Positions 1 through 5,117 of a stretch of 5,881 nt of DNA are shown piece by piece; within the stretch, counting starts at the first letter, position 1; each line of letters starts with the position of its first letter. Source of the stretch: Burkholderiales bacterium (GTDB lineage Bacteria > Pseudomonadota > Gammaproteobacteria > Burkholderiales > UBA11063); the NCBI GenBank assembly GCA_020697025.1, contig JAJFBO010000239.1, positions 1-5,881 on the forward strand, read 5' to 3'. A model generated the notes under the pieces. That model searched no databases and was not told where the DNA came from. It saw nothing but the letters and a program-made list of their open reading frames with translations. Both the position numbers and the translations under genes were made by a program.

Positions 1-87
1 ACAAGAAGCTTCATTTTTGATCGTTGGTACTTCAATTCCAAGTTTTTCAGCAATGACTTTTCTTACCCGTGCCTCTAAGGTATCCAT
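1..87 (-). CDS. acpP: Acyl carrier protein, N-terminal 29 residues (continues off left edge)
   Basis: Read leftward from the ATG at 87-85, the frame is open to the window edge. It gives MDTLEARVRKVIAEKLGIEV followed by PTIKNEASC. This matches helix I and the first loop of bacterial acyl carrier proteins (E. coli begins MSTIEERVKKIIGEQLGV and has NNAS at the same place). By family knowledge, the protein carries growing fatty acyl chains on a phosphopantetheine attached to the Ser of a DSL motif near residue 36. That residue lies outside the window and cannot be checked. The start is supported by AAGG (complement of 96-99) eight bases upstream and by alignment with the family start. A good promoter lies just upstream. 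The gene is divergent from the aroQ-accBC cluster. It is cut by the window edge; nothing suggests it is broken. Confidence 0.88.
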   Translation of the reverse strand, partial: MDTLEARVRKVIAEKLGIEVPTIKNEASC

Positions 88-132
88 TATAAGTGCCTTG
101 CATTAAAAATTTATGATCTCTCTAAGGACGTA

Positions 133-162
133 ATCATAAAGCATGCTGGCTAAAATAGTCAA
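133..162 (-). promoter_or_regulatory. Predicted sigma70 promoter for acpP
   Basis: On the minus strand, TTGACT (complement of 157-162) and TATGAT (complement of 133-138) are each one base from the sigma70 consensus, with an 18-base spacer. Transcription would start near 126, giving a leader of about 40 bases to the acpP ATG at 87. An A/T-rich palindrome lies immediately upstream of the -35 and could act as an UP element. The boxes are seen directly; promoter activity is inferred. Confidence 0.6.
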
Positions 163-180
163 ATTTTTTAACAAAAAATT
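162..180. promoter_or_regulatory. Perfect A/T inverted repeat in the divergent promoter region
   Basis: AATTTTTT, three bases (AAC), then AAAAAATT: both 8-base arms match perfectly. The repeat overlaps the last base of the acpP -35 box and extends upstream of it. It also lies just upstream of the weaker candidate -35 for the rightward genes. It resembles an A-tract UP element. It could instead be a regulator's operator, or a chance result of the local A/T richness. A terminator role is unlikely because the stem has no G/C pairs. Confidence 0.45.
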
Positions 181-185
181 CCGGT

Positions 186-213
186 TAGACCGCTAGATAA
201 GTTAAAATCTAAT
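186..213 (+). promoter_or_regulatory. Weak candidate promoter for the rightward operon
   Basis: TAGACC (186-191) and TCTAAT (208-213) match the sigma70 boxes at 4/6 and 5/6 positions, with a 16-base spacer. This would start transcription about 25 bases before the ATG at 243. TAAAAT at 203-208 is an alternative -10 with no good -35. A promoter is expected here because the rightward cluster begins here; this exact placement is uncertain. Confidence 0.3.
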
Positions 214-242
214 CTCCTTAAAAAGTTTTGAGCCTAAAGTTA

Positions 243-569
243 ATGGAAAATTTACCCCACATGAACGACCAAGATATTTGTTATCTTGATGAATTAATTA
301 TAGAAGGATTAACTATCGATGGAGTTAAATTCCGTCCCAGCGATTGGGTAGATAGATTATGCGGAACACTAGCTGGCTTTGACCGGCAAAAAGTCTCTTA
401 CTCACAATATTTACGCCCTATAGTATATAATGATATGAATTGTGTTGCTGTAAAAAAACGGCTTCAAGATGAAAACCCGAATATATTCAAATTTATAATG
501 CAATTTGCAACAGATAACAGGTTATTAGTTGTTGACTGCGCTAATTTTTTACATCAAATGAGGGCTTAA
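243..569 (+). CDS. DUF3579 domain protein of unknown function
   Basis: A small soluble protein of 108 residues from the ATG at 243. The pattern GLTIDGVKFRPSDWVDRLCG, then YSQYLRPIV, CVAVKKRL and FIMQFATDNRLLVV, matches the DUF3579 family as I know it (G-T-x-x-G-x-x-FRPSDW-x-x-RL-x-G, a central SxYxxP, and a closing FxxxFAxDN). The family is mainly betaproteobacterial and has no established function. There is no signal peptide or membrane segment. The start is uncertain: the frame also contains TTG at 228 and ATG at 261, and none has a strong ribosome binding site. I prefer 243, which has GAG about 10 bases upstream and fits the usual family length. The gene lies six bases before aroQ and is probably the first gene of the operon, suggesting co-expression with aroQ and accBC. 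That is only a hint about its role. Confidence 0.8.
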   Translation: MENLPHMNDQDICYLDELIIEGLTIDGVKFRPSDWVDRLCGTLAGFDRQKVSYSQYLRPIVYNDMNCVAVKKRLQDENPNIFKFIMQFATDNRLLVVDCANFLHQMRA

Positions 570-575
570 TAAAAT

Positions 576-1007
576 ATGAGAATATTAGTATTACACGGGC
601 CAAACCTTAATTTATTAGGTAAGCGGGAGCCAGAAACATACGGCACTGCCACCCTAGACCAAATAAATAAGAACCTATCTACACTTGCTGGCAGACATAA
701 GCTGGATATCAATTGCTTTCAAAGTAATTGTGAAGGCGAACTAATTACCAAAGCTGGCAGCGCCCTGACTGATTATGACTTTATCATTATTAATCCGGCT
801 GGGTTTACGCACACGAGTGTTGCCTTACGCGATGCTCTACTTGCCAGCGGCAAACCCTGTATCGAAGTTCATTTAAGTAATATATACAAACGCGAAGAAT
901 TTCGCCATTTTTCTTATTTCTCTGATATAGCAGTCGGAGTTATCTCAGGTTTTGGCGAACATAGTTATATCTTTGCCCTGGAATACATTATAAAGAATTA
1001 TCTATAA
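576..1007 (+). CDS. aroQ: 3-dehydroquinate dehydratase, type II
   Basis: Catalyses the third step of the shikimate pathway, dehydrating 3-dehydroquinate to 3-dehydroshikimate in the cytoplasm as a dodecamer (family knowledge). At 143 residues it has the normal length. Visible signatures are [20 protein letters not shown] at residues 4-23, with the catalytic Arg17 and Tyr22, QSNCEGELI at 49-57, [16 protein letters not shown] at 73-88 with Asn73, [15 protein letters not shown] at 97-111 with His99 and Arg110, and a closing [11 protein letters not shown]. Cys52 stands where many relatives have His (QSNHEG), but other family members also vary there. The start has GAGGG (560-564) 11 bases upstream, inside the end of the preceding gene. 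The aroQ-accB-accC order is conserved in many beta- and gammaproteobacteria. Confidence 0.96.
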   Translation: MRILVLHGPNLNLLGKREPETYGTATLDQINKNLSTLAGRHKLDINCFQSNCEGELITKAGSALTDYDFIIINPAGFTHTSVALRDALLASGKPCIEVHLSNIYKREEFRHFSYFSDIAVGVISGFGEHSYIFALEYIIKNYL

Positions 1008-1012
1008 AGGAG
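1006..1012 (+). promoter_or_regulatory. Strong ribosome binding site for accB
   Basis: AAAGGAG overlaps the aroQ stop codon (1005-1007) and lies nine bases before the accB ATG. It is the best Shine-Dalgarno sequence among the rightward genes, fitting the need for abundant biotin carrier protein relative to the other subunits. Confidence 0.75.
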
Positions 1013-1021
1013 TTAGTCAAT

Positions 1022-1513
1022 ATGGATATAAAAAAGATAAAAGCAATCGTAGATTTGGTTAAAGAATCTGGTATTGCTGAACTGGAAATTGCTGAAGGCG
1101 ATGATAAATTAAAAATTACAGCAGGTGGTTATAACTCTTTAGCGCCCATAACACCTCAAGCCGCTATGCATACCCAGAATACGGCGCAGCAGGAACCTGT
1201 ATTAGCCTCTCCCAAAGTAGTTGCGTCAATGAATAATAATATAAGAGAGGCTGCTTCTGCACCTCTTGAAGCAAGCTCGGGACGTCATATTACTTCACCT
1301 ATGGTTGGTACATTTTACCGGTCTTCATCACCTACCTCACAATCATTTGTTGAAGCAGGCCAGGAAATTAAGGTTGGCCAGGTATTATGCATTATCGAAG
1401 CGATGAAGCTGATGAACCAGATAGAATCTGACCAAGCTGGTACAATCAAAGAAATTTTAGTTGCCGATGGTGCCCCTGTTGAATTTGGACAGCCTTTATT
1501 TATAATTGCATAA
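1022..1513 (+). CDS. accB: Biotin carboxyl carrier protein of acetyl-CoA carboxylase
   Basis: This is the BCCP subunit, whose biotin carries the carboxyl group from biotin carboxylase (AccC) to the carboxyltransferase (AccA-AccD), making malonyl-CoA for fatty acid synthesis. The protein has 163 residues, close to the usual 150-160. The N-terminal segment (1-35, MDIKKIKAIVDLVKESGIAE onward) is the typical assembly region. Residues about 38-88 form an Ala/Pro/Gln/Ser-rich flexible linker. The C-terminal biotinyl domain (about 90-163) begins SPMVGTFYRSSSP and contains EAMKLM at 126-131, so Lys129 is the predicted biotinylation site. The thumb-type insert around TSQSFVEAGQEI is also present. It follows aroQ by 14 bases with a strong AAAGGAG site and precedes accC by 18 bases, the standard partner order. 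Confidence 0.97.
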   Translation: MDIKKIKAIVDLVKESGIAELEIAEGDDKLKITAGGYNSLAPITPQAAMHTQNTAQQEPVLASPKVVASMNNNIREAASAPLEASSGRHITSPMVGTFYRSSSPTSQSFVEAGQEIKVGQVLCIIEAMKLMNQIESDQAGTIKEILVADGAPVEFGQPLFIIA

Positions 1514-1531
1514 TCAGTTTAGGACATAAAC

Positions 1532-2875
1532 ATGTTTGAAAAAGTATTAATTGCTAATCGTGGCGAAATCGCACTGCGTGTACAACGTGCATGTCGCGAG
1601 CTTGGAATTAAATCTGTTGCTATTTATTCGGAGGCTGACAAAGATGCCAAATACGTAAAATTAGCTGATGAGTCAGTATGTATTGGACCAGCAAAATCTG
1701 CTATGAGCTACCTGCATATCCCATCTATTATTGCAGCTGCAGAAATTACTAATGCCCAGGCTATCCATCCAGGGTACGGCTTTTTATCAGAAAATGCAGA
1801 ATTTGCCAAACGTGTAGAAGGTAGTGGGTTTATCTTTATAGGCCCCAGAAGTGATGCAATTGCTGCTATGGGTGATAAAGTTAAAGCAAAAGAAGCAATG
1901 ATCCTTGCTGGTGTTCCAGTAGTACCTGGTTCAGATGGCGAGTTGCCACTTAATAATAATGAAGTAATCAGGATTGCCAAAAAAGTTGGCTACCCGGTGA
2001 TAATTAAAGCAGTCTCAGGTGGCGGTGGACGAGGTATGCGTGTAGTATACGAAGAAAGTGAGTTAATTAAAGCTCTTGAAATTACCCGTAGTGAGGCCCA
2101 ATCTGGCTTTGGCAACCCTGCAGTATATATGGAAAAATATCTGGAAAACCCAAGACATATTGAAGTTCAGATTTTGGCAGATGAATATGGCAATGTGATT
2201 CATCTCGGAGAACGTGACTGCTCAATGCAGCGCCGCCACCAGAAAGTTATTGAAGAAGCCCCCGCTCCGGGAATAAGTGCCAAAATTCGTAAGGAAATTG
2301 GCAATGTATGTATTAAAGCGTGTAAGCTAATTAAATATCGTGGTGCAGGAACTTTTGAGTTTTTATATGAAAATGGACGATTTTATTTCATTGAAATGAA
2401 TACAAGGGTACAGGTTGAGCATACCATTACTGAAATGATAACCGGAATTGATATTGTTAAAGAACAGTTATATATTGCCAGTGGTGAGAAACTTCGCTAT
2501 AGACAAGCAGATATAGAATTTAAGGGCCATGCAATACAATGCCGGGTAAATGCTGAAGATCCCTTTACCTTTGTTCCATCGCCGGGTAAAATTGAACAAT
2601 GCCATTTTGCTGGTGGAAATGGGGTTAGAATTGATTCTCATGTTTACGCAGGTTATACTGTACCACCTTATTACGATTCAATGATAGCGAAACTAATAGT
2701 ACATAGTGAAAACAGGAAAGAAGCTATTAACCGCATGAAAGGCGTATTACTTGAAACTTCATTTAGCGGTATTAAAACCAACATCCCGCTTCATCTGGAA
2801 ATGTTAAACGAAGCAGGATTTTGCGAAGGTGCAAGGTCTATCCATTATCTCGAAAATTATCTTAAGAATAAATAA
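1532..2875 (+). CDS. accC: Biotin carboxylase subunit of acetyl-CoA carboxylase
   Basis: Uses ATP and bicarbonate to carboxylate the biotin on AccB, the first half-reaction of acetyl-CoA carboxylase in the cytoplasm. It has 447 residues against 449 in E. coli and is collinear with it. Domains are the N-terminal Rossmann-like fold (1-110, opening [15 protein letters not shown]), the ATP-grasp domain (about 115-330) and the C-terminal biotin carboxylase domain (335-447, ending IHYLENYL). Key residues fall at the E. coli positions: Lys116, Lys159, the glycine loop GGGGRGMR (163-170), Lys238 in [11 protein letters not shown], Glu276, Glu288, Asn290, Arg292, Glu296 in VQVEH and Arg338. AGGA (1521-1524) lies seven bases before the ATG. 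The stop is only two bases before the prmA start, suggesting translational coupling. Confidence 0.98.
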   Translation: MFEKVLIANRGEIALRVQRACRELGIKSVAIYSEADKDAKYVKLADESVCIGPAKSAMSYLHIPSIIAAAEITNAQAIHPGYGFLSENAEFAKRVEGSGFIFIGPRSDAIAAMGDKVKAKEAMILAGVPVVPGSDGELPLNNNEVIRIAKKVGYPVIIKAVSGGGGRGMRVVYEESELIKALEITRSEAQSGFGNPAVYMEKYLENPRHIEVQILADEYGNVIHLGERDCSMQRRHQKVIEEAPAPGISAKIRKEIGNVCIKACKLIKYRGAGTFEFLYENGRFYFIEMNTRVQVEHTITEMITGIDIVKEQLYIASGEKLRYRQADIEFKGHAIQCRVNAEDPFTFVPSPGKIEQCHFAGGNGVRIDSHVYAGYTVPPYYDSMIAKLIVHSENRKEAINRMKGVLLETSFSGIKTNIPLHLEMLNEAGFCEGARSIHYLENYLKNK

Positions 2876-2877
2876 AT

Positions 2878-3060
2878 ATGGGATTTATCCAGTTAGTTAT
2901 TGATGTTGACTCTAAATCTGCAGATAGATTATCTGATATTTTTATGGAGTTAGATGCATTATCAGCTACGGTTACTGATCAACACGAAGGTACTTCATTA
3001 GAGCAGCCATTATTTAATGAACCAGGTTATGAAGTGCAGGGCTTATGGGGGAAGCAGTAA
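2878..3060 (+). pseudogene. prmA: prmA 5' fragment: N-terminal part of ribosomal protein L11 methyltransferase
   Basis: Sixty codons opening MGFIQLVIDVDSKSADRLSD and ending LFNEPGYEVQGLWGKQ before TAA. This matches only the first 55-60 residues of PrmA, whose N-terminal domain binds ribosomal protein L11 (compare MPWIQLKLNT in E. coli and the EQ-x-x-F-x-EPG pattern I recall from neisserial PrmA). After LW, the remaining substrate-domain residues and the linker, roughly 70 codons in full-length PrmA of about 293 residues, are absent. The downstream methyltransferase domain follows at once in another frame (-1). The start is two bases after accC, with only a weak AAGA site, the usual position for prmA after accC. 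I read this as the front part of a gene broken by an internal deletion with frameshift. A short peptide may still be translated, but it lacks most of its domain. Confidence 0.82.
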
Positions 3061-3548
3061 CAATTACGCTGGATCCTGGACTGGCTTTTGGTACTGGTTC
3101 GCACCCCACCACATTTATGTGTCTGGATTGGATTAGCTGTAATGTAAATTCTGTGACTAAAAATGTTTTGGATTATGGTTGTGGTTCGGGAATTTTGGCA
3201 ATTGCAGCTAAAAAATTTGGCGCTAATGAAGTATATGGTATTGATATTGATGAACAGGCGCTTGAAGCAAGCAAATCTAATGCCGCAATAAATAATGTAG
3301 ATATTAAGTTTGGTACAACCGATTATGTAAATAATAAAAAATTTGAATTTGTGGTTGCTAATATATTATCTAATCCATTAAGAATACTTGCTCCTGCATT
3401 AGCTAAACTTACTGGAAAAAAACTGATTTTATCCGGGATTTTAGATATTCAAAGTGACGAGTTAACTGGTATTTATAAACAGTGGTTTGATAAGGTAATA
3501 GTTATAAATAGTATTGACGGCTGGGTATTATTAGAGTGCAGTTTTTAA
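3045..3548 (+). CDS. prmA: prmA 3' part: intact AdoMet methyltransferase domain of PrmA
   Basis: PrmA trimethylates ribosomal protein L11. This frame (167 residues from the ATG at 3045) holds its whole catalytic domain: LDPGLAFGTGSHPTT (9-23), the AdoMet loop VLDYGCGSGILAIAA (41-55), the acidic post-loop GIDIDEQALEASKSNA (65-80) and VVANILSNPL (103-112), equivalent to NILAGPL in E. coli. The C-terminus is of normal extent. It overlaps the upstream prmA fragment by 16 bases in a different frame. The ATG may be an accident of the deletion junction; AGGG (3038-3041) lies only three bases upstream, too close for good initiation. The catalytic motifs carry no further damage, so the break is recent, or this domain is still made and used, or the gap is an assembly error. 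Without its L11-binding domain, normal PrmA activity is doubtful. Loss is tolerable: E. coli prmA mutants are viable. Confidence 0.8.
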   Translation: MGEAVTITLDPGLAFGTGSHPTTFMCLDWISCNVNSVTKNVLDYGCGSGILAIAAKKFGANEVYGIDIDEQALEASKSNAAINNVDIKFGTTDYVNNKKFEFVVANILSNPLRILAPALAKLTGKKLILSGILDIQSDELTGIYKQWFDKVIVINSIDGWVLLECSF

Positions 3549-3588
3549 TTTAATAATTATTTAATTTCACTAAAATGGGTATTATCTA

Positions 3589-4026
3589 ATGCGGGAAACT
3601 AAAAAAATAGATAGTGTGCTAGAAGATGCAAGAAGCTTACAGGACTTATCACAAAAATTTTCTAAACTCGATGAATTAAATCAAATTTTGCATAAAATTT
3701 TACCCGAACATTTAATTAACCACTGCCATATTGGTGCAGTTGATAATGATAAAAATTTAGTAATTTTGTATTTGGATAATTCAACACTCAAACATATTTT
3801 CACAGGTATGGCAAACCAGATATTAGAAAGTTTTAAAAATCATCATTATTCTTTTGCCGGTATAATTACCCGAATCAGGCCGCAAACAACAACTAACTCA
3901 GTACGGCGTAAGCCCCTTACCCCTAAAGTTAAAAGTAAACTGACCCAACTTGCTCAAAGCATTAACCGGCCAGATTTAATAGAAGATGTGGCTATTATAG
4001 ATAAAGACAAAGAGATTGACTTATAA
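3589..4026 (+). CDS. dciA: DciA-type replicative helicase loader (DUF721)
   Basis: A 145-residue soluble protein. Residues about 15-85 fit the DUF721/DciA domain: SLQDLSQKFSKLDELNQILH, then KILPEHLINHCHIGAVDNDK, a hydrophobic strand LVILYLDNST and a helix with ANQILESF. This follows the DciA pattern of a leading helix, LP-x-x-L-x-x-H, and strands ending in an I-x-x-IRP segment (90-97). A basic stretch RRKPLTPKVKSK and the helix LTQLAQSINRPDLIEDVAII close the protein. In bacteria without DnaC, DciA helps load the DnaB helicase at the origin (family knowledge). The start has GGGT (3577-3580) eight bases upstream. A 40-base A/T-rich gap after prmA could hold its own promoter, but I see no clear pair of boxes. 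It converges with lptG. The family assignment is good; the function is inferred from the family. Confidence 0.82.
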   Translation: MRETKKIDSVLEDARSLQDLSQKFSKLDELNQILHKILPEHLINHCHIGAVDNDKNLVILYLDNSTLKHIFTGMANQILESFKNHHYSFAGIITRIRPQTTTNSVRRKPLTPKVKSKLTQLAQSINRPDLIEDVAIIDKDKEIDL

Positions 4027-4043
4027 CTTTTGCTGCTATTTGT

Positions 4044-5117
4044 TTATTCTTTGCGGATTACAAAATACCATCCTAAACTAAATAATATGGCAGTTGGCAA
4101 TAGTGATGAAATAATAGCGTTCCAGGCAAAGATAAGCGCCATAAAGCCAATTAAACGGGTAGTAAAGAAAAAAGCAACCCCTATTAAACTACCGGCAAAT
4201 AACTTAACGCCCAGATTAATATTCCGCCGATTATTTGGTGTGAAAGCCAATGCAATCAAGGCCATTGAAATACAAGCTAATGGGTAAAGAAGCTTATTCC
4301 AAAATGCTATTTCATACCGCTGTGTAGATTGATGGTTGATATCTAAATGATGCATATAGGTAAGTAATGATAGAGCTGACATATCTTCCGGAGCAACCAC
4401 TAATACGCTAAAGTAACTTGGTTCAATTGCTGTATGCCATTCATAATTAGTAGATTCTGTAGTGACTATGTCCTGTTTGGTATAATCATATTGCTTTAAG
4501 TGGCTTAATATCCATAATTTACGTTTTTCATCATATTTGCCATCATCGGCTTTTTTAAAATATTTTAGTTTAAGCTCATCGTCATATATAAAAATATTTA
4601 TTCCGACAATTGTAGTATCCGGCATTACCTGCTTAATATTGACAAATGCATTAGCGCCGTCCTTACTCCAAATACCGGAGTGTAAATTAGTTGAAACTAT
4701 TTGTTTCATTTTTTCCATTTTATATACCTGTGCGTAGTGATTAGCTTCTGGACCAACTAACTCACCAAATATAAAAGTTAGAATACTAAAGGCAAAACCA
4801 AAACCAAATAATATAGCAGTAACTCTTTTAAGGGAAACCCCCGAAGTACGAATAATCGCATATTCAGAATAATTAACTAAGCTTAACATTCCTGACATAA
4901 CACCAATTAATACTGCCAATGGCATTAGTAAATATATATAATTTGGAATAAGCAAAATAGTATAAAACAACATGGCAGTAGTGGTATATAACCCCTTATT
5001 TACATCACCTAACTGTCCTAAAATATTAAACATTGAAATTAATATTATAGTAGCCATAGCCATTAAAAATGTATAAAATAAACACTTTTTTATTATATAT
5101 CGGGTAATTATATTCAT
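4044..5117 (-). CDS. lptG: LPS export ABC transporter permease LptG
   Basis: One of the two permeases of the LptB2FG complex, which extracts lipopolysaccharide from the inner membrane and passes it to LptC and the periplasmic bridge. It has 357 residues, the normal length (360 in E. coli). Layout: TM1 about 12-35, TM2 60-82, the cytoplasmic coupling helix around YSEYAIIRTSGVSLKRV (83-99, with the conserved Glu85 that contacts LptB), TM3 100-120, a periplasmic beta-jellyroll (about 130-265, including the LptG-like LHSGIWSKDGANAFVNIK), then TM4-TM6 (272-355). Assignment to LptG rather than LptF rests on SGIWSKDG, on ALS near 248 and on its place as second gene. Its ATG shares an A with the lptF stop (TAATG at 5119-5115), so translation is probably coupled. 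The 3' end converges on dciA across 17 bases. Confidence 0.95.
   Translation of the reverse strand: MNIITRYIIKKCLFYTFLMAMATIILISMFNILGQLGDVNKGLYTTTAMLFYTILLIPNYIYLLMPLAVLIGVMSGMLSLVNYSEYAIIRTSGVSLKRVTAILFGFGFAFSILTFIFGELVGPEANHYAQVYKMEKMKQIVSTNLHSGIWSKDGANAFVNIKQVMPDTTIVGINIFIYDDELKLKYFKKADDGKYDEKRKLWILSHLKQYDYTKQDIVTTESTNYEWHTAIEPSYFSVLVVAPEDMSALSLLTYMHHLDINHQSTQRYEIAFWNKLLYPLACISMALIALAFTPNNRRNINLGVKLFAGSLIGVAFFFTTRLIGFMALIFAWNAIISSLLPTAILFSLGWYFVIRKE

Noticed and set aside
162..180. A/T palindrome read as a bidirectional terminator
   Set aside because: It lies between two divergent starts, not after a gene, and its stem has only A/T pairs.
725..745. AroQ has Cys52 in QSNCEGEL where many relatives have His
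   Set aside because: As I recall, this position also varies in other active type II enzymes (Ser or Phe). The catalytic Arg17, Tyr22, Asn73, His99 and Arg110 are all present, so there is no reason to suspect loss of activity.
965..994. Possible internal promoter before accB (TATAAA at 989-994)
   Set aside because: The -10 is good but no reasonable -35 lies 16-18 bases upstream (TTATAT at best), and the site is in coding A/T-rich sequence at the end of aroQ.
1708..1980. Open minus-strand frame of 90 codons
   Set aside because: It lies wholly inside accC, whose plus-strand protein is full length and conserved. The minus-strand translation resembles no family I recognise.
4030..4287. Open plus-strand frame of 85 codons
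   Set aside because: It is the antisense of the conserved C-terminal membrane part of lptG, has no start supported by a ribosome binding site and encodes no recognisable protein.
4537..4737. Open plus-strand frame of 66 codons, Ser/Leu/Ile-rich
   Set aside because: It is antisense to the periplasmic domain of lptG; the hydrophobic look comes from the complementary codons, and no ribosome binding site is seen.
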